In this document: positions 1-12,592 of the stretch, one piece after another
Position numbering within the stretch: the first letter of the stretch is position 1
Layout of the letters: every line of letters starts with the position of its first letter
Origin: Fagopyrum homotropicum
Taxonomy: Eukaryota; Streptophyta; Magnoliopsida; Caryophyllales; Polygonaceae
DNA length: 64,000 nt
Direction of reading: 5' to 3'
Assembly: GCA_033239125.1 (NCBI GenBank)
Contig: BSWB01000004.1
Coordinates: forward strand, 122,955,235 to 123,019,234
Made by a program: the position numbers and the translations under genes
Notes under the pieces: model-generated
What the model was told of the DNA's origin: nothing
The model's database searches: none
Seen by the model: the letters and a program-made list of their open reading frames with translations, nothing else

Positions 1-1575
1 AAATATTCCAGAGTACCGATCACATGGAGTTGGTGAAACAAATCAGTTTCAAGTAATCGAGCAAGTAATGTATAAAGCTTTGCAAATATTGGGAAAACAG
101 CAACCCCAAAGATCCAGGTATCCAATTGTGGCAATCGATTCAAGATATACTAAAGAACTAAGGACAGAGTTAAAAGTTGCAAAGGTATGCTAAGGTAAAG
201 TAATGTACGGTGAAGTTCCAAGACTTTATATGACTTATCTAAAGACACTCTCTATAAAGGTTGTTGAGGCTGAAGTATAGAAAGGACCTATGGATAAGAA
301 TTAATATCAAATACCCAAACTTATAACCCAAGGATCAAGATAAACTCAAATGGTTAAGGTTGTATCACTCGAAACCAAAATAGAGGATGTTGAGTCTCAC
401 TACTACTTAGAAAAGGCATGCCAAGACTAAGTTAAAGCAAATCTTTAACTTTGGATTAAAGTAAACGCAAGGTTCGTAAACTGAAGTAAATCACGGGTAG
501 TTCTTGAGAATCACGGCCGTGAAACCTATGAATAGGCCGTGATTTAGGTTCGTCGACAATATTTCTCTAACTCTCAGGGTCCAATCAAATTACGATCGAT
601 CTATCATCATCTAAGCCCCAACTATCAACCCTTCACCTTAGAATTGCTAAAGGATTTTAGCCAACAATCATTGTCATGATATCAATATTCAAATCAAACA
701 GAATAAAAGATGAAAACCCTCGAATACTCAATAAAACTTCAAAACCAATTCTCAAATCCGAAACACAAGAATCAATGTTTAATGGATTCAGAATGTATAA
801 CACAAAACCTCACAAAGATCTAAGGCAGTTACGAAGAACGGGATGTCAATCCGTCTTCAATATAAAAACCTAAGAAAGAGGCTAAACCTTCGGCAATCTT
901 CACGCCACCTTAGGCAAAAATGCTCCAAGGGAGGTAAGCGGCGTCTAAGCGGCGATAAGTAGGGATCAACACGGCTAAGCACGGATCCTCGAAACTCTCT
1001 TTTCCGACCTTTTTATAAGACGAGCCAAAATAACCCTCCCGGCCCATTACGTAAATAATGTGGAAAATAAAGACACGTCAAAAGATCGCCAAAATCACGG
1101 TCTCAAGGGTTTCCACGACCGTGGTTTAGAGTGTGGAAATGGGTTACGGTGTCTTGTAACTTCCACGACCATACTTTAGACCGTGTAACTTACTGGAATG
1201 CTCCACGGTCATGATGCCAAGATCCACGGCCGTTGTTTTAGAGCGTGGACTCTTCTATGGCCATAATTCAGGGCGTGGAAGTGTAAAATGCTTGTAGTTT
1301 CCTTTGTGTCGTGACATTCTTCATCCTAGCTCCTTCCTTAGCTTCCTTGATGTGTTCCTAATCCTTGAACATGATCGATTACTCTCCTTTCTCTCTCAAT
1401 TTCTCTTATTTAGCTCCTTTTCACCTATAATCAACACAAAGCTACTGTAGACATCCATATCGACAAAATAGACGAACAAGCTAACAATTGCTTCTAAACT
1501 TCATCCATGTACACAATAATAAGGGGAAAACAACCAAAATAAGTGCCTAGAATATCGCAATATTTCATGCTAACA
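1..1575 (-). repeat. Element A left (3') LTR, truncated by window start
   Basis: This matches 11402-12592 and 37009-37221 over its length and ends in the family terminus GCTAACA (TGTTAGC on the element strand). A minus-strand TATAAAAA lies at 1010-1017, with a cluster of CACGGCCGTG-like palindromes upstream of it at about 1090-1290. CGCTTA hexamers lie downstream at 930-990. A further palindrome hairpin lies at about 490-545 in the transcribed part. Full LTR length is estimated at about 1.67 kb. Confidence 0.88.
1010..1017 (-). promoter_or_regulatory. TATA box of element A left LTR
   Basis: TATAAAAA on the minus strand sits between the palindrome cluster (U3 side) and the CGCTTA hexamers (leader side). 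The same layout occurs in the LTRs of B (18413, 29905) and, less clearly, C (13692). Confidence 0.6.
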
Positions 1576-2918
1576 AAATATCACATACTTGTCACTTGCT
1601 TGTCCCCAAGAAAGGTAAAGCTTAGAATACAAGTTAGAATGAAATATGCATGCAATCTTAAAACAAAATCATCCTTTAGGTAAATGTGCTTCTAGTCAAT
1701 AGATCATCCTCAAACCTTGCTTCATTCATCCTTGAAAAACACTTATATACATAAACCAAAGAATGTAAAGTAAAGAAACATCATAAATCGCTTAAACTTC
1801 AAGACAAACATCATAACCTTCAAGTAATGTCAAAATCAAGCATAAGAAACTTCAATTTAGATCACCAAGTCAAATAACATTCTTTTGATCTTAAGGACTT
1901 TCAAGCAAGGTCTAGAATGCGGAAGGGAGGGAAACTTATAAGGGATGTGGTGCATGAATCCGGGAAAATGAATAACCCAACTCTTTTTCTTTTTACTTTG
2001 AATTACAACACCATCAACTTCGAGCTTTGCTCTCTTCTTTTTCACATAATTTTTCGACTTTACTTTTTTAAAGATGGACAGAGGTGCACAAAAACCAAAG
2101 CCTAGGAGATTGGCGTTTCTCAAATTACGAGATGCCTCAAACCCTTGATGCACATACCATAATTCGTTAGGAATATCGCTCAATCCGACTTTGGCAAGAC
2201 ACAAACACCCGGCTATGTGAATGGTACCGATTTACTCATCGTCATGATTGACTTCCCCAAACCTATTAGTTCTATTCTTTGAATGCAAAAATGCTTTCGT
2301 GGCCCTCCCACATCAAACATGCCAAATATCAACTCCTCCAAATTCCCGGATAGGTAACGGAGGCAATTACTTTTATTGAGGGGCTAAGTGATCAAAGAAA
2401 GAAGAAAGAAAATCGAATTGCCTTAATCATTTCATAAAGAAGTATAAGAACTCATCATGTGATTTCAACCTCAATTTCTCAATATGATTTAGATCAAACT
2501 TGCACATTATGAAACTTGCAAGAAGGGATAAACAACACATTCAATTTCTTTCCAATTCATTATTCCGTTTAAGCATGCAATTGTCATCAAAAACTCATCC
2601 CACAAGTGAGAGCTATCATAGAAGTCATCTCTAATCTTAGAAACACAAGAACTCTTTCAAAATTTTTATGGGTTTTTCAAACTTTTTCATGCAATGCAAA
2701 TAATGAAACGTGTGACTATGAAAATGAAACATGCAAAGTGTTATGGATAGAAGCAAGCAAATATAGTAGAGTTATTACACATAATAGTCACACCCCACCC
2801 CATACTTAGAACATACATTGTCCTCAATGTTCGAAAAGAAATAAAGAAAAGAAGAAAAGAAAAATGAACTCACTAAAACGGTGGTGGGGTGGCTGAAACT
2901 ATCGATCGGCATAGCTCA
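1576..2918 (-). other. Element A 3' noncoding region between ORF1 and LTR
   Basis: About 1.3 kb with no credible gene. Small open frames here are not conserved in elements B and C, although the DNA is. It is homologous to 14258-15621 in C and 28018-29365 in B. It contains the conserved block around 2215-2260 (GAGTAACTCGGCACCATTC-like in the best copies). It ends against the LTR with a degenerate form of the AAGTATGGGGT polypurine tract. Confidence 0.75.
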
Positions 2919-4438
2919 TCACTGCGGAGGCGGCGGTGGTGGAAATGGGCGAAAGTCATGGCTGTAGTACCGCCCGAACTGCTGGCGGTAGATATCACTC
3001 ATCATCTCGTCATGGTCCCGGTTCTGAGTCTCCTGCGCCTCTCTATGGATCTCTAAGTCACCAACTCGCCTAGAAAGGTCGGTAGCCCACTCCGGTAGCT
3101 TCTGGTACCATGATGGTGGCTGACCGTACCATGCCGGTGCGTCCTGTGGAGTCGGTGCTGATGGTGCTGTTGGTGCCTGACTATACCAAGGTGTGCTCCG
3201 TACCAAGCGGGATGAGAGTCTATCCAAGTCGGCCTTTCACTCACGCTAGCACGGCGAGAGGAAGAGGCTCCAAAAGGTCCAGCGGGTCGTGGTGAACGCC
3301 TAGGAAGGTTAGGGAACTGTGCCGGCTGATCCGGGAAAGTGCAAAAGTCCTGCTCATCACCTCCTCCCTTACAACCATCACCTCCTCCTATCTCTTCCTC
3401 AACATCTGCAGCCGGAACCTCATCGGGTACATAAGGAGGTGTTACTAGCCTATTCGCATGCATATCAGCGAAGGTCTGCTTCCAGTTATGGCGTCCGGCC
3501 ATAATGGAATACTCAAGGAGCCACGGGAAGCCTCTACCTCCTCTCTCTTCCCAAGGCATACCGGTTGTAGGTGGACCGTGGTGCCTATGAAAGATGATAC
3601 CTCTCGTCATCAAGTTGTTGAGACCCAAAGGTCTCGCTGCAATCCTAGTACAGGCAGAAAAGTTTATCCCAATCTGCCTAGCAATGTGTGTAACCATACC
3701 ACCGTATCCTATGTTACCAGCTCTCTTGTTCTTGAGCTTGCTCATGGTGGAGGCTAGGAGGGTAGCACTGACAGCAGGTCTACCATGAAGCATAAAATAG
3801 AGAAGGAAAATCTCATCTGTCTTAATCTTCAGAGGGGTCTCGGTCCTAGGAAAAAGGCACTCGGAAAGAACCCTATGAGCTATCTTCAAAGCTAAGTGGT
3901 AGATTAGCTTAACTTTGGTGTCGGCCGGTTGGCAACGATCCTCACTAGCATAGATCATAGCTATCTCCTCCCAAAAGTCCTTAGAGTATACACCGCTAGG
4001 AAAACGACCATTGAAGGTCTCTTGGAACCCAAAGAAGGCTCCAAACTACAAGATTGAGAAGTTATAGTTCTCCTCCATCAGCCTAAAAGAAACTGTCCTG
4101 TCCATGGCACTGTGCTCAAAGGAAATCACAAACTCCCTAGTAATGTCCTCATATTTATCTTCTCTAATAGCGGAGAAGACAATCAAACCGACTCTATCTA
4201 AGAGCCATGTCAAGTCATTCACTACATTCAGCGGCTCTAATACCTCAAGCACTAAGTAGCGCGGTCCTATGACCGCTCTCTTCTCGATCCTTTCCAAGGC
4301 ATCGAGGTAATCCTCATGGATGGTTGGAATCCTAGGAGGTGGGGGTGATGGTGGCTCATTAGGGGGATTTTGGGAGGAAGAGGAAGTGTCTCATTTCCTC
4401 TTCTTGTTCCTATTCGACTTCCTCCTAAACAAATCCAT
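2919..4438 (-). pseudogene. Element A ORF1, ATHILA ORF-1-like protein, broken
   Basis: The start ATG at 4438 aligns with the ORF1 starts of C (17157) and B (26453). An in-frame TGA follows after about 15 codons. The frame is then readable to a stop near 4046, continues to about 3958, stays open to about 3053 and shifts again to end at 2919 in a proline run. Conserved segments include AVIGPRYL, LNVVNDLTWLLDR and TRPLGLNNL-like parts, and the RWQPADTK region (here RCQPADTK). The family's function is unknown. It occupies the env position in Athila elements, but I see no signal peptide or membrane segment. Confidence 0.85.
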
Positions 4439-4449
4439 TGCAGAGGGAA

Positions 4450-4504
4450 AATCACGGTCTGTTCTACAGATTCCACGGCCGTGATTCCTACAGAGACCGT
4501 GGTT
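4450..4504 (-). promoter_or_regulatory. Palindromic hairpin 12 nt before ORF1 start (element A)
   Basis: Outer arms ATCACGGTCT and AGACCGTGGT flank a central TTCCACGGCCGTGATT palindrome. Position and layout match C (17169-17223) and B (26387-26440). Confidence 0.6.
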
Positions 4505-4881
4505 CAGCTCTGTTTTGCTTAATTCTCAACCAAATCACACCAAATTCAGCAAACACAGTCCTAGACTAATTCCAATCCAATTCCAATCAGTTATCCTAAA
4601 AAATCTTGCAAGAATTTAGCCGAATCGACAAAGTAGAGAAAGAGAAGAAAACCTAGGTTTTTGGATTCTTAAAATCCAAATTCCGTCTTCTGGGATGATT
4701 GGTCACTCCGATTGTTGATTAGATCTTATAGAGGGTCGAAAATGTTTCACTTTAGGATCAAGAATCGTTCGAAATGAGTTCCGAACGAAGATTTGAGAGA
4801 GTGGTAGTGGTTTTGGCGTTCCGGTCGTGGAATAGGGGCGTGGAATGGGGTTTTTTTGTGTTGTTTTTGTGAAGAAGGTGG

Positions 4882-5045
4882 TTTATATAGTGACCGTAAA
4901 TTTTTTGGAAAATCACGGTCACTCGGGGTATTCCACGGCCGTGGTTTTATACGGAACCGTGGTTTTGGTGATTTTTCTCAGATTTTTTCAAATTACTGTC
5001 TCTGTAGCTTCCACGACCGTGGTTTAGGGCGTGGAACACTTTATA
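4882..5045 (-). promoter_or_regulatory. Putative internal promoter of element A ORF1
   Basis: A minus-strand TATATAAA at 4882-4889 lies about 445 nt before the ORF1 ATG. On its upstream side (about 4905-5040) is a cluster of CACGGCCGTGG-type palindromes and half sites. This repeats the architecture of the LTR U3. Equivalent sites lie at about 435 nt in C and B. Promoter activity is inferred. Confidence 0.45.
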
Positions 5046-5221
5046 ATGTGCCAAAATCCAAGTTTCGTCAATTCCTTCTAACTTTTTCTCTTCCCATTGC
5101 CTATTCCATTGTTCCTACATCTAAAAACACGATATACCGGAAGGTATCGAGGGCAAAACAAAGCAAAAACGACTAAACTAATCTATTCTAAGAATGAAAA
5201 ACAAAAGCATAAGTGCAATAC

Positions 5222-5239
5222 CTTGGGTTGCCTCCAAAG
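5222..5239 (-). other. Conserved AGGCAA-loop hairpin behind pol (element A)
   Basis: The minus strand reads CTTTGGAGGCAACCCAAG: a 6-bp stem with one mismatch around the loop AGGCAA, shortly downstream of the integrase stop. The intact form is in B (25665-25682) and C (31221-31238). Confidence 0.5.
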
Positions 5240-5279
5240 AAGCGCTTGTTTTAGGTCCGTAGCTAGACCATACTTGCAT

Positions 5280-6644
5280 CTATTCGAGTGTGGTAGGTGC
5301 AAACTCCTCAGCTTGGAGCTCCGGTGTATATTTCTTGAGTCGTTGACCGTTCACCTTAAAACTTCCGCTCTTTTCACCCCATACTTCAACTGCACCATGG
5401 GGAAAAACATGTTTGATTAGATAAGGTCCTGTCCAACGAGATTTAAGCTTACCTGAAAAGAGCCGAAGTCTCGAATTGAAGAGGAGAACTTGATCTCCTT
5501 CTTTGAGGTCCTTTGGAATGATATGCTTATCATGCCAACGCTTTGCTCTCTCCTTATAGATCTTAGCATTCTCATAGGCGTTTAAGCGGAGTTCTTCAAG
5601 CTCGTTAAGGTCCAAAAGGCGCTTTTCGCCCGCTTCCTTCATGCTGAAGTTCAACCACTTAACCACCCAATAAGCTTTATATTCCAGCTCCACCGGTAAG
5701 TGACAAGACTTCCCATACACAATGTTGTATGGTGTTGTTCCTATGGGAGTCTTGTATGCAGTCCTATACGCCCATAATGCATCATCTAGTTTCAAAAACC
5801 AATCTTTCCTTGTCTTCGAAACTGTTTTCTCTAGGATTCTTTTAATCTCCCTATTCGAAATCTCCACTTGTCTACTCGTTTATGGATGATAAGGGGTGGC
5901 GATCTTGTGAGTCACCCCATACTTAGCTAATAGAGCTTCGAATCGTCGGGCAATGAAGTGAGAGCCTCCATCACTATTGATAGTTCGTGGTGTCCCAAAC
6001 CTTGGGAATATAGTTCTATTAAAGAACTTAACCACAACCATGGCATCATTAGTTGGAGAAGCAATTGCTTCAACCCATCTCGAAACATAATCTACAGCTA
6101 GAAGTATGTATTGGTTTCCACAAGATGATGGGAAAGGTCCCATGAAGTCTACTCCTCAAACGTCGAAGATCTCTACCTCCTGAATGTTGTTAAGAGGCAT
6201 TTCGTTTCTCCTAGATATGTTCTCTATTCTTTGACAAGCATCGCAGCAGGAAACAAAGGTTTGCACATCTTTAAATAAAGTAGGCCAAAAAAATCCAGAT
6301 TGCAATACCTTAGCACAAGTCTTGTTCGAGCTAGCGTGTCCTCCACAAGGTAGTGAATGACAATGACGGATGACGCTTTGCATCTCGTCTTCCGGCACAC
6401 ATCTTCGAATGATGCCGTCAGGACCTCTCTTGAAGAGTAGAGATTCATTCCAAAAGTATTTCCGGACATCCTTAAAGAACTTTTTCCTTTGTGCATAGGA
6501 TAGTCCGGGTGGTATATCCTGACAAACCAAATAGTTAACAAAATCAGGAAACCATGGTTCGTTACCTTTAGTTATCTTGTCGATGCACTCCTCTATGATG
6601 TGTAAATGCTCGTCCGGAAAGGAGTCATCTATAGGTAAGTTGTC
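5280..6644 (-). pseudogene. Element A integrase
   Basis: The last domain of pol inserts the cDNA into the host genome. The HHCC zinc-binding part is seen near 6350-6230 (RHCHSLPCGGH then CCDACQ). The core has VDYVSRW and NSDGGSHF (second Asp) and the glutamate context QVEISNREIK. The C-terminal part has a GPYLIKHVFPHGAVEV stretch, the usual gypsy GPF/Y-like module. Two in-frame breaks separate the pieces: one near 6150 (a TGG codon turned stop in the GVDFMG region) and one near 5880 (HPQ turned stop). Integrase is therefore broken. Confidence 0.9.
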
Positions 6645-8324
6645 GTCTTCTAGATGTGGTAGACGACTCAAATGATCCGCAACAGAATTTTCCAAACCCT
6701 TCTTGTCACGGATCTCTAGATCGAATTCTTGTAGGAGAAGAATCCATCTAATCATCCTTGGTTCCGCATCCTTCTTTGCAAATAGATACCGAATCGCAGC
6801 ATGATCCGTTTATACAGTCACCATTGCACCTACAAGATAAGAACGAAACTTTTCAAAGGCATATACAATAGCTAAAAATTCTTTTTCAGTTGTGGCGTAG
6901 TTAAGCTGCACTTCATCTAGCGTCTTGCTAGCGTAATAAATAGCATGGGTTCGACCTTCCTTCTTTTGCCCAAGCACAACTCCTATAGCTACGTCACTCG
7001 CATCACACATAACCTCGAATGGATGATTCTAGTCCGGAGGTTGGATGATCGGGGCTGAGATTAGAGCTTCCCGTATCTTATGAAACGCATCTAAACAATC
7101 CTACGAGAAATCAAAAATTGCATCCTTCATCAATAGATTAGTAAGCGGTTTTGATATCTTAGAAAAATCCTTTATAAAACGTCTATAAAATCCAGCATGT
7201 CCTAGAAAGCTTCTTATCCCCTTCACCGAAGATGGAGGAGGGAGCTTTTCTATGGTCTCTATCTTAGCTTTATCTACCTCAATCCCTCTACTAGAGATCA
7301 AGTATCCGAGTACAATGCCTTCCTTCACCATAAATTGACACTTTTCCCAATTAAGAACTAGGTTAGTGTCTTCGCACCTTTGTAGTACAAGAGAAGGTTT
7401 AGAGAGGCAATTATCAAAAGTGGAGCCATAAACAGAAAGTTCATCCATGAAAACCTCCATGATCTCCTCTATGTACTCTGAGAAGATAGCCATCACGCAC
7501 CTTTGGAAGGTGGCTGGGGCGTTGCAAAGCCCGAACGGCATTCTCCTATAAGCGAGTGTACCCCATGGGCACGTGAATGTGGTCTTCTATTGATCATCCG
7601 GATGGATCGGAATCTGAAAGAAGCCATTATAACCGTCAAGATAGCAAAAATGAGAGTGTTGTGCTAACCTTTCAAGCATTTGATCAATGAAGGGTAATGG
7701 GAAATAATCCTTTCTAGTTGCATTGTTTAGCTTCCGGTAATCAATGCACATCCTCCATCCAGTCACGGTCCTTGTAGGAATGAGCTCATTGTTTTTATTG
7801 GTGATAACCGTCATTCCTCCCTTCTTGGGAACAACCTGTATGAGACTCACCCACTTGCTATCGGAGATAGGGTAGATGATACCTGCATCAAGTAGTTTAA
7901 GAATTTCCTTCTTGACAACCTCCTTCATGATCGGATTTAACCGTCTTTGAGGTTGTCGCGAAGGTCTAAAGTCTTCTTCCATTAGGATCTTATGCATACA
8001 CAATGAAGGCTTAATTCCTACTAGATCCTCTATAGTGTAACCTAAGGCTTTCCTATGTTTCCTTAGAACAACCATAAGCTTACTATGTTCATCTTCAATC
8101 AGATCAGAACTAACAATTACCGGAAAAGTAGAATTAGTTCCTAGAAATGCGTACCTTAGATGTGTAGGAAGTGGCTTCAATTCCATCACCATTGGAGTCT
8201 CCAATGGCTCTTGAGGAGTTTCCAATGCATCCTTAGAAGTCTCTAAGGGTGTAGAAGTGGTTGAAGAAGACTCAAGAACATTGGTGGAGAGGACGTAATT
8301 TTTCTCGGAATTTCCCAAAATCAC
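6645..8324 (-). pseudogene. Element A reverse transcriptase and RNase H
   Basis: The RT copies RNA into cDNA, and RNase H removes the RNA strand. Visible RT motifs are WRMCIDYRKLN, CYLDGYNGFFQIPIHPDDQ, MPFGLCNAPATFQRC and the catalytic box. The box reads FMDE instead of the FMDD seen in B and C, so an active-site aspartate is changed. RNase H shows MCDASDVAIGVVLGQ and YATTEKEFLAIVYAFEKFRSYL. Stops interrupt the frame near 7586 (after HPDDQ), 7100, 7020 and 6806. The homologous parts of B (22906-24501) show the intact order. Confidence 0.92.
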
Positions 8325-8526
8325 GGCACCACTGTTACTTTCACGGCTGTGGTTTAGGGCGTGGAAGTCAATTACGGCACCTCTGATAGTTCCACGGCCG
8401 TGGTTTTGGCCGTGTAACTTACTGGAGTCCTATGAATAGCTAATTACGGTCATGTTGGTGGAAACCATGGCCGTGGAATAGCACGACTAGCCGTGATTCC
8501 TCAATCCTCTGACCCATCGTAGAGTT
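8325..8526 (-). other. Element A protease-RT spacer with palindrome cluster
   Basis: This about 200-bp stretch holds several CACGGCCGTGG-type sites (best copy 8391-8404) and half sites. The same spacer in B (22478-22605) and F (about 55000-55130) has equivalent clusters while remaining in the translated frame. In A the frame is interrupted here. Confidence 0.6.
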
Positions 8527-9153
8527 TTAAAACTCTTCTTCATGCACTTCCTTTAGCTCTTCCAAGGCTTTAATTTCCTCATTGCAATCCTCTGCTTCTC
8601 CTTTCTCCATAATGCTCATAGTGATAACCTTTTGCAATGGATCCTTGAATAGGATCGAGCTTACTTCCTCTCTAGATGCCTCTTCGTCATAGGTATTGAA
8701 TATATCTTCTCCAAGAGCTGGCTCTTTCACCAAAGTGGAAAGAACAAACTCTACCTTCTCTTCTTCTATGTCGAAGGCAAGTCTAGCATTCTTGCAATCT
8801 ACCATACAACCGGAAGTTGCAAGAAACGGTCTTCCGAGTATGATCGGGACCGGACTATCTGCAGGAATGCCAAGCACAACAAAATATATTGGAACATAGA
8901 ACTTACCAAGCTTGACCGGGACGTCTTCAATGATACCGACGGGACGAGTTATGGATCGATCCGCCATGTATAACGTCATCTTCATCGGTTTAGGTTCACC
9001 TAAACCAATCTTCCTGCATAAGGCAAGCGGAATGATGCTAACGCTTGCTTCTAAATCACATAATGCATCATATGTGACATCTCCTACTCCAATTGGAACA
9101 CAAAATGACCCCGGATCCTTCAGCTTTGGGGCATATTTTCCTTCATCGTTTTG
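8527..9153 (-). pseudogene. Element A aspartic protease (retropepsin-like)
   Basis: This part would cleave the Gag-Pol polyprotein. The active-site region reads CDLEASVSIIPLALC. In B and F it is CDLGASVSIIPLALC, so the catalytic D-x-G loop glycine is replaced by Glu, which should disable it. The substrate-flap end PVPIILGRPFLATSG is intact. The tail is acidic (EEIKALEELKEVHEEEF), as in the related copies. Confidence 0.85.
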
Positions 9154-9175
9154 ATGAGATCCGATGATTCCGAAC

Positions 9176-11178
9176 TCATCTTGACTTCTCCAAAGTCTCC
9201 AGCTTCCTCTTGTTAGAGAGGATATCCTTTAAGAACTTCCCATAAGCGGGCATACCTACAATTGCATCAATGAAAGGTATATTAATGTGCAGTTTGCTCA
9301 TGAGTTCAATGAACTTACCGAATTGCTTATCTAGACGCGCTCTTGCTCTAGATTGTGGAAATGGTAGGGGTCGTTTGTAAGCTGGAGGAGGAATGTAGAT
9401 GTCTTCCTTCTCCTTCCCCTTTTCCTTCTCCTTTTCGACAAGAACTTCAAAAAACTTAGGCTGCGGGTCGGTAGTTGTTGCTCCGCTCCTAGTTGTGATA
9501 GCCATCACCCTTCCCTTCGGGTTATCCTCCGTCTTTCTTGGAAGTTTTCCTTTGTTCCTAGGAACTTCCTCAGCATTGCTGAACATTTGGCTTTCTAAAA
9601 CCTTTTGAGCTTTATCAACCTTAGTGATGTGATTCTCTAGCCCTTGAAGCTTTCCCAAGATCGTTTCCAGCATGGGATCGGGCTTCTCTTTCCCCGAAGT
9701 GCTTCCACTATTAGATGTTTGCCCCTGGCTTTTCAAAGGAATGGAAGAAGAAGATGGTGAAGTTAGTGAATTTCCTGAATTGGGATAAGAATTACCGGAA
9801 TTTTGTTGTTGGTTGGAACGCCAATTGTTGTTGTTTGAATTCCGATTGTTGTTCCAATTGTTGTTCCGGTTGTTGTTGTTCCAATTGTTCCGGTTGTTGT
9901 TACGGTTATTGCGGTTGGTATTCTCATTCCCATGGTGGTTATTGTTTCCTAAATATCCAACATCTTGCTCCTTAGGCTTTTCAAAGCCAGCTTTAATAAC
10001 TTCGTTCAACTCTTTAATCTCGGTATTGAGAGAAAAGATTTGAGTTTGAGCAGCTTGTGTTAGCTTTGCTCCTTGCTCTACTCGATTAGCTTCCGCTTTC
10101 CGGTGAGAGTACTTCTCAATGACTCGGGCTTACTTCTCAATGAAGTCCCAAGCGTCATCTTCCCTCATGTACATGAATGTGCCACACGAAAGGGATTGGA
10201 GCTTGGATTGTGTTTCCACATCCAGCCCCTTGTAGTATATCTCCAACAACTCTAACTTGTATATGCCATGGTGCGGGCAATCCAATAATAAATTCTCAAA
10301 TCTTTCCCAAGATTGAAACAAACTTTCATTAGATCTCATAGAAAAAGCATTGATTTTACCTCTCAACTCCGTTGTCTTGGATGGCGGAAAGAACTGGGTT
10401 AGGAACTCCGAAGATAGATCCTCCCATGTGTTGAGTCTTCCATTTGGAAGAGCTTGATACCAAGATAAAGCCTTCCCCTTCAAGGAGAAGAAGAATGGCT
10501 TGATCTTATAGTTGTTGGTGGTTGCATTCTTTGGCTTCATTGTCTCCATAAAAATCTCAAAATTTTGTAAATGTTGATGTGGAGATTCAGCACTCGTTCC
10601 TCCAAACTGGCTTTGGTGAACAATGGTAATAACTTGTGGGTTAAAGCTAAACCCTTGAATATCGTCAGCATCAAAGTTCACACCTAGACGGCGTGGTTGC
10701 TGAATCGGATCCATCCTTTGGCCAAGAGTTCTTGGCTCTTCTTCTACACGAGCGGCTCTCGCACCCCCAGCTGGGACACGAAGATTGGCGGCTGGTATGG
10801 ACCAACCCGGACTGGATTGATAGGTGGATCAATCTCCTCTAATTCCGGCATATCCGGATCGAATTCCTCATCATCGGATGATTCCACTCTAATGGACTTA
10901 ATTGGCTTCTTGTCCTTCTTTTTCTTAGTATCACCTTGTTCCAACTTCATGTCCAATATCATACCTTTGAGCTCATCAATTTGGAATTGATGGCGCACCG
11001 CTTCTTCCTTACGAGCTTTCTCTCTCAACCTATATTGAGTTTGAGATTCCTCTAACTCTGCTTCGTAATCTCTCTCTTTATTTTCAGCCATCTTTCTTTC
11101 CTTAGCTTTCTTCCTAAGAGTTTTCTCAAGTTCCGGATCAAAAGGTAGGAGGTCTTTGTTGGATCTAGACTTGCGCAT
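9176..11178 (-). pseudogene. Element A gag
   Basis: The Gag structural protein packages element RNA into particles. The start ATG at 11178 gives a charged coiled-coil N-terminus (MRKSRSNKDLLPFDPELEKT), like B. A frameshift near 10744 leads into the capsid-like segment (FGGTSAESPHQHLQNFEIF, FFFSLKGKALSWYQALPNG, LRGKINAFSM). A CAA codon is now TAA at 10127-10129. An Asn/Arg-rich tract follows (about 9940-9800), and I see no CCHC zinc knuckle. The gag-protease frame is lost by an apparent one-base deletion near 9180-9200. Confidence 0.9.
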
Positions 11179-11282
11179 ATACCTAAGAGAACCTGCAAAT
11201 AGCACTCACAAGAGATATCAAATAGTAAGAGCAAAGCTCCCAAGCTCGACAACCGAAAACCGAAGTTTGGTCTTGACCAACT

Positions 11283-11299
11283 CCCCAGCAACGGCGCCA
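11283..11299 (-). other. Element A primer binding site (tRNA-Asp-like)
   Basis: The minus strand reads TGGCGCCGTTGCTGGGG. This differs by one base from the B site (TGGCGCCGTTGCCGGGG), which is complementary to the 3' end of plant tRNA-Asp. It lies six bases from the LTR edge at 11306. Confidence 0.85.
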
Positions 11300-11305
11300 A
11301 AAACT

Positions 11306-12592
11306 TGTTTGCCCTAAAACGTGCGTGCAATCAAGTCTTAAATTTATAAAACTAGAATAAAAGCAAGTGAACCCGCAGTGTACGGATCGGCGTAGATTAG
11401 CAAATATTCCAAAGTATCGATCACAAGGAGTTGGTGAAACAAATCAGTTTCAAGTAATCGAGCAAGTAATGTATAAAGCTTTGCAAATATTGGGAAAACA
11501 GCAACCCTAAAGATCCAGGTATCCAATTGTGGCAATCGATTCAAGATATACTAAAGAACTAAGGACAGAGTTAAGAGTTGCAAAGGTATGCTAAGGTAAA
11601 GTAATGTACGGTGAAGTTCCAAGACTTTATATGACTTATCTAAAGACACTCTTTATAAAGGTTGTTGAGGCTGAAGTATAGAAAGGACATATGGATAAGA
11701 ATTAATCTCAAATACCCAAACTTATAACCCAAGGATCAAGATAAACTCAAACGGTTAAGGTTGTGACACTCGAAACCAAAATAGAGGATGTTGAGTCTCA
11801 CTACTACTTAGAAAAGCCAAGCCAAGACTAAGTTAAAGCAAATCTTTAACTTTGGATTAAAGTAAACGCAAGGTTCGTAAACTGAAGTAAATCACGGGTA
11901 GTTCCTGAGAATCACGGCCGTGGAAACCTAAGAACAGGCCGTGATTTAGGTTCGTCGACTATATTTCTCTAACTCTCAAGGTCCAATCAACTTACGATCT
12001 AAGCCACAACTATAAACCCTTCACCTTAGAATTGCTAAAGAGTTTTAGCCAACAATCCTTTTCATGATATCAATATTCAAATCAAAGAGAATAAAAGATC
12101 AAAACCCTCGAATACTCAATAAAACTTCAAAACCAATTCTCAAATCCGAAACACAAGAATCAATGTTTAATGGATTCAGAATGTATAACACAAAACCTCA
12201 CAAAGATCTAAGGCAAGTATGAAGAACGGGATGTCAATCCGTCTTCAATATCAAAACCTAAGAAAGAGGCTAAACCTTCGGCGATCTTCAATCCACCTTA
12301 GGCAAAAATGCTCCAAGCGAGATAAGCGGCGTCTAAGCGGCGATAAGTAGGGATCAGCACGGCTAAGCACGGATCCTCGAAACTTTCTTTTCCGACCTTT
12401 TATAAGACGAGCCAGAATAACCGTCCCGGCCCATTACGTAAATAATGTGGCAAATAAAGACACGTCAAAAGATCGCCTAAATCACGGTCTCAAGGGTTTC
12501 CACGACCGTGGTTTAGAGAGTGGAAAAGGGTTACGGTGTCTTGTGACTTCCACGACCGTACTTTAGACCGTGTAACTTACTGGAATGCTCCA
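11306..12592 (-). repeat. Element A right (5') LTR, first part
   Basis: This matches the left LTR from its U5 terminus (TGTTTGCCC on the plus strand) through the hairpin at about 11890-11948, the CGCTTA hexamers and the TATA (about 12396-12404). It stops in the U3 palindrome cluster at GGAATGCTCCA, where element C begins. The rest of this LTR is at 37009-37221; about 150 bp between the two parts are missing compared with the left LTR (about 1210-1360). Confidence 0.88.

Noticed and set aside
1857..2204. Minus-strand open frame of 115 codons in the A 3' region
   Set aside because: The homologous DNA in B and C is conserved but does not keep this frame, so it is not coding.
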